A stretch of DNA of 64,000 nt from Macrococcoides bohemicum (GTDB lineage Bacteria; Bacillota; Bacilli; Staphylococcales; Staphylococcaceae). The position numbers were made by a program, and so were the translations under genes. Below are positions 48,587-57,837 of the stretch, piece after piece. The stretch's first letter is position 1. Each line of letters begins with the position of its first letter. The stretch is from the NCBI RefSeq assembly GCF_003259675.1, contig NZ_PZJG01000004.1, positions 152,220 through 216,219 on the forward strand, given 5' to 3'. Below the pieces are notes generated by a model that worked only from the letters and a program-made list of their open reading frames with translations, was not told the DNA's origin and did no database searches.

Positions 48587-49645
48587 TTATTTACGCATTT
48601 TCGGATCGAATGCATCTCGTACACCGTCACCAAAGAGATAGAAACATAAGATTAATAATGATAATACTGCAGATGGAACAAACATTTGATAAGGATGAAT
48701 GAGTAACATTTTACGACCATCGTTTACTAATGCCCCAAGTGATGTCATCGGTGGCTCTAAACCTAAACCGATGAAGCTTAAGAAAGCTTCGAAGAAAATC
48801 GCACCAGGAATTGAGAACATTGCTGTTACGATGATTGGTCCTAATGTGTTCGGTAAAATATGTTTAAAGATTAAACTCATGTTTGAAGCACCTAATGTTC
48901 TTGATGCTAAAATATATTCCTGGCCTTTTAATTTTAAGAATTGTCCACGTACGATACGGCTCATTCCAATCCAGCCGGTAAGTGACATGGCTAAGATGAT
49001 TGTCCATAGACTACCGCCGAATATAATTACGAATAAAATCATGATGATTAAGTTCGGAATTGAAGCGATAATCTCAATGATACGTTGCATCAATGTATCT
49101 ACCCAGCCACCAAAGAAACCTGAAATAGATCCATAAGTAATCCCGATAACAACATCTAAAAATGCTGCTACAACACCAATAAAGATAGAAACTTGTGTAC
49201 CTTTCCAAGTACGTGTGAAGATGTCACGACCAAGTTGATCTGTCCCGAACCAGTATGCTTCTTTAACATTCTTAGATTCATAAACATCGAAACCATCTTT
49301 ATCTTTACCATCGAACGGTAAGAATCCTACATCCTTTAGCGCCATAATTTTTGGCGGTAAGTTAGAATGATCGACGTTTTGTGCACGATATGTATGACCA
49401 CTAATCATCGGGCCGATAAATGCCATTAACGCCAATAGAATTAAACCGATTAAACCAAGGATAGCTGCTTTGTTAGCTTTTAGTTGCAACCATGCATCCT
49501 GCCAGAATGTCTTAGATTCACGCTCGATTTTTTCTTCATTGATTTCATCACGATTTGCTAATACAAATGAACCAGGAGGTGTTGCTAAATTTTGATTTAA
49601 ATTTGCATGATTAACATTTTCTTCTACTTCATTAAATTTTGCCAT
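48587..49645 (-). CDS. oppC: Oligopeptide ABC transporter permease OppC
   Basis: A 352-residue inner-membrane permease. A cytoplasmic N-terminus of about 60 residues precedes TM1. HTYRAQNVDHSNLPP is a typical OppC periplasmic-side segment, GTDQLGRDIFTR is diagnostic, and the EAA loop lies in LGASNMSLIFKHILPNTLGP. The start overlaps the oppB stop codon by one base, indicating coupling. Confidence 0.95.
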   Translation of the reverse strand: MAKFNEVEENVNHANLNQNLATPPGSFVLANRDEINEEKIERESKTFWQDAWLQLKANKAAILGLIGLILLALMAFIGPMISGHTYRAQNVDHSNLPPKIMALKDVGFLPFDGKDKDGFDVYESKNVKEAYWFGTDQLGRDIFTRTWKGTQVSIFIGVVAAFLDVVIGITYGSISGFFGGWVDTLMQRIIEIIASIPNLIIMILFVIIFGGSLWTIILAMSLTGWIGMSRIVRGQFLKLKGQEYILASRTLGASNMSLIFKHILPNTLGPIIVTAMFSIPGAIFFEAFLSFIGLGLEPPMTSLGALVNDGRKMLLIHPYQMFVPSAVLSLLILCFYLFGDGVRDAFDPKMRK

Positions 49646-50571
49646 TAATCTTTACCTCCTTGTACACGGATACGTGGGTCAATGATGCCATATAAAATAT
49701 CTACGATAAATAATACTGCTACGAATAATGCACAGATAAATACTGTAAGCGCCATAATAACTGGATAGTCATTCATTTGAATAGAACGCACGAATTGATC
49801 ACCAAGACCTGGAATACCAAAGATAGTCTCGATAGTAAGTGCCCCTGTTAAGATACCTACTGTCATTGGTCCAATTAAAGTAATGATCGGAATCAACGCA
49901 TTACGTAATGCATGGCCAAATAATACTTTTGTAGTTGAATTACCTTTGGCACGTGCTAATGTAATATAATCTGAACTTAAAACCTCAATCATTTCCGAAC
50001 GAATATATCGTGCGATAGTTGCGATAACACCCGCTGATAATGCAATAGCTGGTAATACTGCATAATCAATTCCTTCCCAACCTGCAACTGGGAACCATTG
50101 TACTTTAACAGCTAAGAAATATTGTAATAACACGGCTAAAACGAATGATGGGACTGAGATAGCAAGTACAGAGAATACAGTTGCTAAATAATCTACCCAT
50201 GTATTTTGTTTTACTGCTGCAATAACACCTAAAATAATACCAAGTGTCACACCAATAATCATTGCATAAAGACCAATTTCAGCAGATGGTCCAAGACGAG
50301 GGATAATTAATCCTAATACATCTTTATTATCATATTGGAATGAAACGCCGAAATCACCTGTTGCTGCCTTCTTCAAATAATTAAGATATTGCACACCAAC
50401 CGAATCATTTAATCCATATTTTTCATTCACGATTGCTTTCTGTTCAGCTGATAACTTTTCATCGTTGAACGGTGAACCAGGCATTAATTTCATTAAGAAG
50501 AACGTAGCCGTAGTAACAATGAACAATGTTAAAAGCATATAAGAAATTCGTTTAATCGTATATTTTAACAT
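49645..50571 (-). CDS. oppB: Oligopeptide ABC transporter permease OppB
   Basis: A 308-residue permease with six helices. It begins MLKYTIKRISYMLLTLF, and the EAA loop is RAKGNSTTKVLFGHALRNALIP. MPGSPFNDEKLSAEQ is the conserved segment after TM1. ATG 50571 follows AAGGAGGA by 8 nt; a longer in-frame start upstream lies before this site. It is first after oppA, with a hairpin between them. Confidence 0.95.
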   Translation of the reverse strand: MLKYTIKRISYMLLTLFIVTTATFFLMKLMPGSPFNDEKLSAEQKAIVNEKYGLNDSVGVQYLNYLKKAATGDFGVSFQYDNKDVLGLIIPRLGPSAEIGLYAMIIGVTLGIILGVIAAVKQNTWVDYLATVFSVLAISVPSFVLAVLLQYFLAVKVQWFPVAGWEGIDYAVLPAIALSAGVIATIARYIRSEMIEVLSSDYITLARAKGNSTTKVLFGHALRNALIPIITLIGPMTVGILTGALTIETIFGIPGLGDQFVRSIQMNDYPVIMALTVFICALFVAVLFIVDILYGIIDPRIRVQGGKD

Positions 50572-50670
50572 GCACTTCTTCCTCCTTATAAGCATATAGT
50601 GCAAAATCAACTTTTGCTCTAATACTATAATAACTAAATTTTCTCATAATTCATACAACTTTTTTTATTT

Positions 50671-50704
50671 ATTTAAAAAGAAGGATATAAGTTGCATATC
50701 CTTC
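50671..50704 (-). terminator. Attenuating hairpin between oppA and oppB
   Basis: Minus-strand GAAGGATAT / ATATCCTTC with a 7-nt loop, followed by TTTTTAAAT. In a binding-protein operon such a hairpin usually lets oppA be expressed above the permease genes. Confidence 0.75.
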
Positions 50705-50726
50705 CTTCAAAATTGGTTTGAAGATA

Positions 50727-52364
50727 CTATTTCTTAATTTCAGTTTCTTTGAATGAATAATCTCCAGCAAATTTATGAGAAACAATGTTTTTCACGTATG
50801 ATTGCGTTAAGAATGCGCCACCACGTTGATAGATTGGAATAATAACTGCTTCATTTAAGAATTCAGTTTCAGCATTTTGTAAAGTTGTCCAACGTTTTTC
50901 TACATCTGTTAATAAAGGACCATTCGCTTCATCAATTGCTTTGTCATACGTTTTTGAAGACCAGCCTGTTTGGTTATGTGGCCCATCTGTAACAAACATA
51001 TCTAAGAATGTCATTGGGTCTGGATAGTCAGGACCCCAACCACCTAATGATAATTCATAGTTTCCTTTAGATTCTAAATCTAATTTTTGTTTGAATGGCT
51101 GTTGTTTAATTTTTAATGTAACACCAGGTAAATTAGATTCAATTTGTTCTTTAAAGTATTCAGCATCTTTCTTAGAAGACTCTTGGTCGAATGTTAAAAA
51201 TTCAAATGTGAACTTATCTTTACCTAAAGTTTTTTTCGCTTTTTCAAAAGAAGCTTTAGCTGCTTTTGCATCGTAATTTAATGGAGATTTCACACCATCA
51301 ACAAAGTCTTTACCCGCTTCGTCTTTAACAAATTCTTTTGGCATTAATGTGTCAATTGCTACAGAACCATTATTTAAGTTATTTTTAACGTATTTTTCTT
51401 TATCAATAGATTTTGCTAAAGCCATACGTAAATCTTTGTTTTGTAAATCTTTATTTTTGGTCTGGTTCATTCTAATGAAGAATGTTGAAGCGTCTAGTTC
51501 TGTAGAATAATTTTTATCATCTTTGTATTTATCGATAAATTCTGCAGGTAATCCTACACGGTCAATTTTACCAGTTGTATATAAGTTAACACCTGAGTTT
51601 GCGTCTTTTAATACTTTATACGTAATTTTTTCTAATTTTACTTTATCTTTATCATAGTATTTATCATTTTTCGTTAAAGTAAATTTGTCTTCTGTTTTCC
51701 ATTCACTTAATACGAATGGACCATTATATAATGTATCTTTTTCTGTAGTCCCGTACTTTTCACCTTTTTCTTTAACGAATTTTTCGTTTTGAGGTAAAAA
51801 AGTACCGAATGCTAACAATTCTTTGAAATAAGGCTTAGATTTTTCTAATTCAAATTCTAAAGTTGTATCATTAACTGCTTTAACACCTAATTCAGATGGT
51901 TTCATTTTTCCCGTATTAACTGCTTCTGCATTTTTTAAGTCGTACATGATGTAAGCATATTCTGCAGCTGTTTTTGGATCTAATGCACGTTGCCATGCAA
52001 ATACGAAGTCTTTTGCTGTTACTGAATCACCATTTGTCCATTTTGCATCATCGCGTAATTCAACTGTCCATTTTTTACCGTCAGCTGAAATTTTTGGTTC
52101 ACCTTTTGCAATTGCAGGAACCGCTTTATCATCTTTATCTAATGTATATAAACCTTCAATCGTTTGGTTATATACATTGAATGAAACAGCATCTGTTGCT
52201 AAAGATGAATCCATTGTTGGAATATCACTAGATGCAACGAGACGTAATGTTTTACCATCGCCACCAGCAGTATCACCAGAACCACCTTTTTTACCTGAAC
52301 ATGCAGCAAGTACCATTGTAATTGCTAGAAATAAAACTAATAAAGATTTTACCTGTCTTTTCAT
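50727..52364 (-). CDS. oppA: Oligopeptide-binding lipoprotein OppA, first copy
   Basis: A 545-residue peptide-binding lipoprotein, first gene of the opp operon. Lipobox VLAAC puts the lipidated Cys at about residue 22, followed by a Gly/Ser/Lys linker. The family signature is in DGKKWTVELRDDAKWTNGD. It shares long stretches with the second OppA (SSDIPTMDSSLATDAVSFN; LGGWGPDYPDPMTFLDMFVTDGPHNQ). The two genes bracket the permease operon and carry matching promoters and CodY-like boxes. Confidence 0.95.
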   Translation of the reverse strand: MKRQVKSLLVLFLAITMVLAACSGKKGGSGDTAGGDGKTLRLVASSDIPTMDSSLATDAVSFNVYNQTIEGLYTLDKDDKAVPAIAKGEPKISADGKKWTVELRDDAKWTNGDSVTAKDFVFAWQRALDPKTAAEYAYIMYDLKNAEAVNTGKMKPSELGVKAVNDTTLEFELEKSKPYFKELLAFGTFLPQNEKFVKEKGEKYGTTEKDTLYNGPFVLSEWKTEDKFTLTKNDKYYDKDKVKLEKITYKVLKDANSGVNLYTTGKIDRVGLPAEFIDKYKDDKNYSTELDASTFFIRMNQTKNKDLQNKDLRMALAKSIDKEKYVKNNLNNGSVAIDTLMPKEFVKDEAGKDFVDGVKSPLNYDAKAAKASFEKAKKTLGKDKFTFEFLTFDQESSKKDAEYFKEQIESNLPGVTLKIKQQPFKQKLDLESKGNYELSLGGWGPDYPDPMTFLDMFVTDGPHNQTGWSSKTYDKAIDEANGPLLTDVEKRWTTLQNAETEFLNEAVIIPIYQRGGAFLTQSYVKNIVSHKFAGDYSFKETEIKK

Positions 52365-52396
52365 ATCTTTCCCCCATTTCTAAAAATGCCTCTGTT

Positions 52397-52411
52397 AATT
52401 TTCAGAAGATT
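52397..52411 (-). promoter_or_regulatory. CodY box at first oppA
   Basis: Plus-strand AATTTTCAGAAGATT matches 14 of 15 positions of AATTTTCWGAAAATT. It overlaps the predicted transcription start, 33 bp before the ATG. This implies repression when branched-chain amino acids and GTP are plentiful. Confidence 0.82.
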
Positions 52412-52417
52412 AACTTT

Positions 52418-52447
52418 ATTATAAATGTTATAGTAAATAAATAGCAA
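52418..52447 (-). promoter_or_regulatory. Promoter of first oppA / opp operon
   Basis: Minus-strand TTGCTA (52447-52442), 18-bp spacer, and TATAAT (52423-52418). Confidence 0.72.
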
Positions 52448-52682
52448 TAACTTTTTATACATTTTTCTTAATATTTTCAATACTTTTTATACATATATAG
52501 TGCACTAAAGCGTTAAACGAAAGGTATATTTATACGTATTTTTGTATATAAAAATTATTGTATTGTCGTAATAATCGAGTTTTATATTATATTGTATAAT
52601 GATTATTCATTTTTATAACATTTTATATGCATTTTATGAAAATAAGGATATAATAAATAAAGTTAATATAGGAGGAATAATT
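52448..52682. other. Rest of the oppA-DUF3899 intergenic region
   Basis: AT-rich sequence that completes a 318-bp gap between divergent genes. It must contain the DUF3899 gene promoter. A short inverted repeat (TATACGTATTTTTGTATATA) lies near 52531. I see no ORF or known RNA motif. Confidence 0.4.
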
Positions 52683-53045
52683 GTGAAAAATTACATTATT
52701 ATTTTTGCGATAGAAGCAGGTTTAACTATTATTTATGCATTATTTAGCGGACTGAATTTATTAAATTTTTTAAACGGTACCTTTACCGTTTCAATGATAG
52801 GATTATGTATCGGATTATTTATGATGATGTATAGTGACGGGGCATATAGTATTATGGGCCATTCCTTTAGAAAGTTTAATTACATGATGGCACCTAAAAG
52901 AATTAAAGAAACAATGGATGAAGATCCAGACTTCAATAAAAAATTGCGCATCAGACAGGAAAAGTACATATGGACTAATCCGATTTTATTTGTATCGCTT
53001 GGATTAGTGATTATAAGTTTAATTGCTATGTATAGCATGGTGTAG
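52683..53045 (+). CDS. DUF3899 family small membrane protein
   Basis: A 120-residue protein with three hydrophobic segments (about 4-22, 33-52 and 98-117). GAYSIMGHSFRKFNYMM fits the DUF3899 pattern of staphylococci. The start is a GTG at 52683 with a strong AGGAGG 8 nt upstream; the longer frame from 52599 would place that site inside the gene. Function unknown. The hairpin array begins 19 bp after its stop. Confidence 0.7.
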   Translation: MKNYIIIFAIEAGLTIIYALFSGLNLLNFLNGTFTVSMIGLCIGLFMMMYSDGAYSIMGHSFRKFNYMMAPKRIKETMDEDPDFNKKLRIRQEKYIWTNPILFVSLGLVIISLIAMYSMV

Positions 53046-53063
53046 AATATTGATGATGAAGTT

Positions 53064-53276
53064 GATGGCCGATATTTTCGATTTATCGGCCATCATTTTT
53101 GGATTTGAACTAGTTTTGAGATTTCATGGCCGATATTTTCGATTTATCGGCCATCATTCTGGGATTTGGACTAGTTTTGAGATTTCATGACCGATATTTT
53201 CGATTTATCGGCCATCATTTCCAGATTTGAACTTGTTTTACGATTTCATGGCCGATATTTTTAGTTTATCGGCCAT
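53064..53276. repeat. Four tandem 61-bp units, each with a perfect or near-perfect hairpin
   Basis: Each 61-bp unit carries ATGGCCGATA, a 9-nt loop, and TATCGGCCAT, then about 32 bp of conserved linker (GATTTGAACTAGTTTTGAGATTTC). Left arms begin at 53065, 53126, 53187 and 53248, exactly 61 bp apart. The third left arm has one mismatch (ATGACC) and the fourth loop has changed. The array fills the space between the DUF3899 and NERD genes, and the last unit contains the NERD stop codon. Confidence 0.97.
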
Positions 53277-54168
53277 TATTCTTTTTATAACTCCTATTTT
53301 TATTGCTCCCTTGAGAATGATAATTCTGTTTTAAAAACCTTCGCACACTTCTCTCTGGTACGTCACTCCAATAAACCACGTCTTTAGTCTTAATAATACC
53401 TTGATTAATATGAAAGAGTTCATCAATTATATTTTGCAGCATCTCAGATTTTTCATATGTATGTCCGCATGCACATGATACAGTTTTATATTTGTTCAAA
53501 ACTTCAACCTTATTAATTTGCAGACATTTTGGACAACGTGGACCTGATTTCATCTTTTCGAATGGATAATAATAAATCCTTTCAAATGCTTTCGGATTAT
53601 TTAATTCAACAAGTTTTTCTGCTACGTATAGATCTTTCTTATATGTTTTACTTTTTAATAAATGCTGAATAAAACTATCGATTTGATTATTAAAGAGTAT
53701 TAATGGATTACCATCGTAATTTCGAATAGAAAATTGGTTATTAATAAATATTATTTTACTTTCCACTTTATATCCCCAATTGTTTAACTCCACAATTCTA
53801 ATGAGTCTGTCATGTGCCGCATCGAGTTGTGCCATAATATTTTTATAGTTCCGTCCATTTTCACTAATGAAATTATCATTTTTATATGTATACACACCAC
53901 TAAAGTTCTTAACGTCAAAATGATAGATCACTTTATCAACTACTATAATAAAGTCATATTGTGATGACCCGTTATTTTCTAAAGTAATATCCCAGATTTT
54001 TATACCTTCAAATATATTTTTCAAAAGCTCGTAAAACGCTCTTTCTCCAGCTACTCCACTCTTATATCTGAAAAGATTGATGCGATCATTTTCCTGTAAT
54101 GTAATTCTATCTTCTACTGCAAGTAAATATTGAATATATTGGTTTGGATGATGTGCTTTAATAAACAT
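53266..54168 (-). CDS. NERD domain protein with C-terminal zinc ribbon
   Basis: A 300-residue protein. The nuclease-related domain covers about residues 30-160: GVAGERAFYELLKNIF, SSQYDFIIVVDKVIYHFDVKNFSG and YKNIMAQLDAAHDRLIRIV, with the D...D-x-K pattern of restriction-like nucleases. A four-Cys zinc ribbon follows at about 220-250 (CPKCLQ, CACGHTYE). The role is unknown; NERD proteins are proposed to act on DNA. The last four residues (Asn-Asn-Gly-Arg) and the stop codon come from the fourth hairpin repeat, so the C-terminus may have been rewritten by the array. Confidence 0.85.
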   Translation of the reverse strand: MFIKAHHPNQYIQYLLAVEDRITLQENDRINLFRYKSGVAGERAFYELLKNIFEGIKIWDITLENNGSSQYDFIIVVDKVIYHFDVKNFSGVYTYKNDNFISENGRNYKNIMAQLDAAHDRLIRIVELNNWGYKVESKIIFINNQFSIRNYDGNPLILFNNQIDSFIQHLLKSKTYKKDLYVAEKLVELNNPKAFERIYYYPFEKMKSGPRCPKCLQINKVEVLNKYKTVSCACGHTYEKSEMLQNIIDELFHINQGIIKTKDVVYWSDVPERSVRRFLKQNYHSQGSNKNRSYKKNNGR

Positions 54169-54214
54169 GTATTCACCTCATCCATATTATAAAAATTAAC
54201 ATTTGTTAACACAA

Positions 54215-54250
54215 GAAAAAAGTGAGAAAAATTAATTTCTCACTTTTTTC
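54215..54250. terminator. Bidirectional-looking terminator at fabF end
   Basis: GAAAAAAGTGAGAAA / TTTCTCACTTTTTTC perfect 15-bp stem. The right arm ends at the fabF stop codon (54250-54252). Confidence 0.9.
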
Positions 54251-55485
54251 TATTCACTATATTTTTTTAAGATTAATACTGCGTTATGACCACCAAATCC
54301 TAAACTGTTTGTCATCGCGTATTCAATGTCGCGTTCAACGCTTTTATTCGGTACAAAATTCAATCCAAATGCATGTTCATCTTCCTGATGGATTGTTGGT
54401 GCAATCTTTCCTGTTTCAATAGAAAGTGCTGTAATAATTGTTTCGATTGCACCTGTTGCACCTAATAGATGACCCGTCATTGATTTTGTCGAAGATACTA
54501 ATAGATTTTCTGCATGTTCTCCGAATGTTGTCTGGATTGCTAAGGCTTCATACTCATCACCAATCGGTGTACTCGTACCATGTGCATTTAAATAGTCGAT
54601 TTTATCTGCTTCTATACCAGCATCTTTAAGTGCCATCTTCATCGTACGCACTCCACCTTCGCCATTCGGTGCTGGTGCTGTAATATGATGTGCATCACCG
54701 TTATTTCCGTAACCTACAACTTCTGCGTATATATGAGCACCTCGCGCTAATGCATGGTCTAAATTTTCTAGTACGACGACACCTGCACCTTCACCCATAA
54801 CAAACCCATCACGTCCTTCCTGATATGGACGACATGCTGTTTTTGGATCTGGATTTGTACTGAGTGCACGATTAGATGTAAAACCAGCGATACTTAAACG
54901 TGTGATTGGTGCTTCAGTACCACCTGCTATCATTACATCTGCATCTCCATATTGTATCATTCTGGTAGCATCACCGATAGAATTTGTTCCTGTTGCACAT
55001 GCTGTAACTGTACATCCATTTGGTCCCTTTGCACCTAAATCGATAGATACTTGTCCAGCAGCCATATCAGGAATTAACATCGGTACAAAGAACGGACTAA
55101 CACGTCTTGGTCCTTTATCAACTAAAGTTTGATGTGCAGTTTCAAAAGACTCGATACCACCAATGCCTGATCCAATCCAAACGCCAATACGATCACTATT
55201 ATCATCAGTAATTTCTAGTTTCGAATCATTTAATGCTTCACGTGCTGCGACTACCGCATATTGCGTAAATCGATCCATTCGACGTGCTTCTTTTAGAGCC
55301 ATATGATCTTCAATATTGAAATCCTTCAATTCACCCGCTACTTTCACTGCCATATCATCATGCTTAATACGTGTAATAGGCGCTATGCCGTTAACGCCTT
55401 TCACAGCATTTTCAAATGTAGTATGTGCATCATTACCGATTGGGCTTAGTGCACCAATTCCAGTAATTACAACTCTATTTTTCAT
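54250..55485 (-). CDS. fabF: 3-oxoacyl-[acyl-carrier-protein] synthase II
   Basis: Condensing enzyme of fatty acid elongation (411 aa, the usual length). The catalytic Cys is in [12 protein letters not shown] (about 163), and the two His are in [11 protein letters not shown] and [10 protein letters not shown]. Its start overlaps the fabH stop by one base (TAATG), with AAGGAGAG inside fabH. The fabH-fabF pair is controlled by the FapR site upstream of fabH. Confidence 0.97.
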   Translation of the reverse strand: MKNRVVITGIGALSPIGNDAHTTFENAVKGVNGIAPITRIKHDDMAVKVAGELKDFNIEDHMALKEARRMDRFTQYAVVAAREALNDSKLEITDDNSDRIGVWIGSGIGGIESFETAHQTLVDKGPRRVSPFFVPMLIPDMAAGQVSIDLGAKGPNGCTVTACATGTNSIGDATRMIQYGDADVMIAGGTEAPITRLSIAGFTSNRALSTNPDPKTACRPYQEGRDGFVMGEGAGVVVLENLDHALARGAHIYAEVVGYGNNGDAHHITAPAPNGEGGVRTMKMALKDAGIEADKIDYLNAHGTSTPIGDEYEALAIQTTFGEHAENLLVSSTKSMTGHLLGATGAIETIITALSIETGKIAPTIHQEDEHAFGLNFVPNKSVERDIEYAMTNSLGFGGHNAVLILKKYSE

Positions 55486-56438
55486 TATTTTCTCTCCTTA
55501 TCTCCCCAAATTAATGTCATAGCACCATAAGTCAGACCTCCACCAAATCCAACAAAAACTAATTTAGAACCGTTCTTAATCTTCCCTTGTTCTAATTCAT
55601 GGAATAATGAAAGTGGTATACTAGCTGCTGATGTATTACCATATCGATCAACAGTAACACTCATCTTCTCTGGAGGTATCCCTAAACGTTCACGTGCTGA
55701 TTCCATAATACGTATATTTGCCTGATGTGGAATAAACATATCAATTTCTTCTGAGTTTAGACCCGCTTTCTCAACTGACTTCAATGAAACATCACCCATA
55801 ACACGTACAGCAAATTTAAATACTTCACGACCGTTCATTTCAAGTAATCCTGTTTCCTTATTATCAAATAAATATTTACCGCCAGAACCATCGCTTCCCC
55901 ATTCATGTGATAGGAAGCCATATCCTTCAGCAACTTCACTCACAATGACAGCTGCAGCCCCATCTCCAAATAAAATTGCTGTATTACGATCATTTAAATC
56001 TGCAATTTTGGTTAACTTTTCTGCGCCTACCACTAAAATATTTTTACACAATCCTGTTTTAATGAATTGTTCCGCCGTAATTAAACTATAGATAAATCCC
56101 GTACATGCTGCGAGTTGATCCATTGCCGGAACATTTCTTAATCCAAGTTTATCCTGAAGCATCGTTGCTACAGAAGGGAATTTATGATCGCCTGTTGCAG
56201 TTGCTACAATAACCATATCTATATCTTCATTATTTATTTTAGCATTTTTAATTGCATTTTCACATGCAATGAATGCTAAATCACTTACATCCTGGTCAGC
56301 TCTTGCAAATCTTCTTTCTTTTATACCTGTCATTTTTGAAATCCATTCATCTGAAGTATCCAAGTAACTTTCAAAATGTTCATTGGTTACTATTTTTTCA
56401 GGGATATAAACCCCGATTCCTCTTATACCTACATTCAT
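55485..56438 (-). CDS. fabH: 3-oxoacyl-[acyl-carrier-protein] synthase III
   Basis: Initiates fatty acid synthesis by condensing acyl-CoA with malonyl-ACP; branched primers are expected in this group. The 317-residue protein has the catalytic Cys in [11 protein letters not shown], His in [10 protein letters not shown] and Asn in [12 protein letters not shown] 56438 follows GAGGTG by 6 nt; the in-frame GTG three codons upstream overlaps that site. First gene of fabH-fabF. Confidence 0.97.
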   Translation of the reverse strand: MNVGIRGIGVYIPEKIVTNEHFESYLDTSDEWISKMTGIKERRFARADQDVSDLAFIACENAIKNAKINNEDIDMVIVATATGDHKFPSVATMLQDKLGLRNVPAMDQLAACTGFIYSLITAEQFIKTGLCKNILVVGAEKLTKIADLNDRNTAILFGDGAAAVIVSEVAEGYGFLSHEWGSDGSGGKYLFDNKETGLLEMNGREVFKFAVRVMGDVSLKSVEKAGLNSEEIDMFIPHQANIRIMESARERLGIPPEKMSVTVDRYGNTSAASIPLSLFHELEQGKIKNGSKLVFVGFGGGLTYGAMTLIWGDKERK

Positions 56439-56462
56439 GTGATGCACCTCTTATATCTACTT

Positions 56463-56479
56463 TTAGTATCTGGTACTAA
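56463..56479 (-). promoter_or_regulatory. FapR operator upstream of fabH
   Basis: TTAGTATCTGGTACTAA, with TTAGTA / TACTAA perfect 6-bp arms, 24 bp before the fabH start. It pairs with the site at fabI and places both under malonyl-CoA-responsive control. Confidence 0.9.
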
Positions 56480-56483
56480 TTTA

Positions 56484-56518
56484 ACATAAAAAATTAAGAA
56501 CTTCAAATAGAAGTCCTT
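56484..56518 (-). terminator. Terminator of the Med-like gene
   Basis: Minus-strand AAGGACTTC / GAAGTTCTT with a 5-nt loop, then AATTTTTTATG. It lies just before the FapR site, so fabH-fabF starts from its own promoter. Confidence 0.78.
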
Positions 56519-57525
56519 TATTTTTCAGTATCACTTTCGAGATATACATTCACGTTATTTTCAGGTACTTTTTTACCATTTGGTAGTTTACTTGTTTTCT
56601 TATATTCCTCAATCAGTTTATCCATTTTTTCAATTGTACTTGATGTAACTAATGGCGAATAACCATGTAGGCTAGTAATATTATCTTTCATGCCATAGTA
56701 TTTAGTTCCGCCTATTAGTCTACCTTCCGAGTATTCTCTTGCAATATCCTGATATAACCTCGAAATATTCTGCTCAGTACTTGCCAGAATAAAGTCACCT
56801 AGATAGCTCTGGTCAGTGATATATCCGATTGCTTTACGATCATATTCTTTAACAATCCCCATAACTTCACTATTAATACCATCTGCAGCCGGATAAAAAA
56901 CATCGACGTCATTTTCTATCATTTTCTTTGTAATGACACCAACATCATTATTATACTCCCACGTCTTTACAAAAGAAGCCTGAATGATAGTCTCTTTATT
57001 TTCATAGTATGCACCGTCCATAAATCCCTTAATTTCAGGCTGATAATCAAAAGCTCCTATTACACCAATTTGATGAGTCTTTGATTCATGGCTGGCTAAG
57101 TACCCGGCAAAAAATCCCATACTATATGCTTCGATATTAAGTGCAGAAACATTTTTATGTTTACTTATCCCATTTGTAAAAACAAAATGAACATCAGGAT
57201 ATTTTTTTGCATATTCATTAAAAATTTTCTCATACATAGAACCTTGCCCATAAATAATAGAAACATCTCTATCAAGAAATTCATTCAGTACAAGTTTAGT
57301 TTTTTCTTCATCATCAATATTTTCCTGAATATAGAAGTTTGTATCATAATCCTGAACAATGTCTAACACTGCCTTATATCCTTCTGTCCCCCAAGTCTGA
57401 TCATTGATTGATTCCGGGAAAATAAAACCAAAACTATTTATTTCATGATATTTTGGTATTTTATAATAAACAATTGTACCAAGCACCGTTATAAGCACTA
57501 CAAGAAAAACAAGAAATTTTTTCAT
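56518..57525 (-). CDS. Med-like BMP family substrate-binding protein
   Basis: A 335-residue protein with an N-terminal membrane anchor (about 2-22; no lipobox Cys) and an extracellular BMP/PnrA-like periplasmic-binding fold (FGFIFPESINDQTWGTEGYK, GYLASHESKTHQIGVIGAFD, DVFYPAADGINSEV). Med of B. subtilis, a positive effector of comK expression, lies in the same position upstream of fabH-fabF. Homology and position suggest the same family, but the role in competence is inference. No ABC genes accompany it. Confidence 0.78.
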   Translation of the reverse strand: MKKFLVFLVVLITVLGTIVYYKIPKYHEINSFGFIFPESINDQTWGTEGYKAVLDIVQDYDTNFYIQENIDDEEKTKLVLNEFLDRDVSIIYGQGSMYEKIFNEYAKKYPDVHFVFTNGISKHKNVSALNIEAYSMGFFAGYLASHESKTHQIGVIGAFDYQPEIKGFMDGAYYENKETIIQASFVKTWEYNNDVGVITKKMIENDVDVFYPAADGINSEVMGIVKEYDRKAIGYITDQSYLGDFILASTEQNISRLYQDIAREYSEGRLIGGTKYYGMKDNITSLHGYSPLVTSSTIEKMDKLIEEYKKTSKLPNGKKVPENNVNVYLESDTEK

Positions 57526-57613
57526 TTTTAGTTCCTTTCAACGTCAGGGGTATACAATTGACGTACACTCTTTTATAATAATTAATATAACATCTTTCAT
57601 GGGGGATAAACAT

Positions 57614-57808
57614 ATGCAATATATTATGACATTCGTTTGGGCATTTATTCTTGTTCAAATGGCAAACTTCGTTTTAATGAGTTTAGCAGGCGGTAATGAC
57701 TTAAACTTACCATTCGCAACAATTATTAGTGTAATTTTTGGTATTTTAGCAATTATTATTGCACACGTAATTCCGAATGAGCCTATTCCAGCACACGAAG
57801 AGCATTAA
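57614..57808 (+). CDS. DUF2929 (YjzD-like) small membrane protein
   Basis: A 64-residue protein with two membrane helices (about 4-24 and 35-56) and a short polar tail. It resembles YjzD/DUF2929. ATG 57614 follows GGGGGAT by 6 nt. It is divergent from the Med-like gene, a neighbourhood shared with B. subtilis. Function unknown. Confidence 0.78.
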   Translation: MQYIMTFVWAFILVQMANFVLMSLAGGNDLNLPFATIISVIFGILAIIIAHVIPNEPIPAHEEH

Positions 57809-57810
57809 AA

Positions 57811-57837
57811 AAACGAGACATCTGTCTCTTTTTTTTA
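57811..57837. terminator. Bidirectional terminator DUF2929/clpB
   Basis: AAACGAGACA, two bases, TGTCTCTTTTTTT, with an A run on the left; suits both convergent genes. Confidence 0.85.

Noticed and set aside
48699..49136. 145-residue plus-strand ORF
   Set aside because: It is antisense to oppC, whose frame is strongly conserved.
53064..53276. CRISPR array
   Set aside because: The units are tandem copies including their linkers, with no variable spacers, the repeat length is 61 bp, and no cas genes are present.
53046..53276. Classic stacked transcription terminators
   Set aside because: Only the first hairpin is followed by a T run, and conserved linkers are not expected for terminators; a bidirectional termination role for one unit remains possible.
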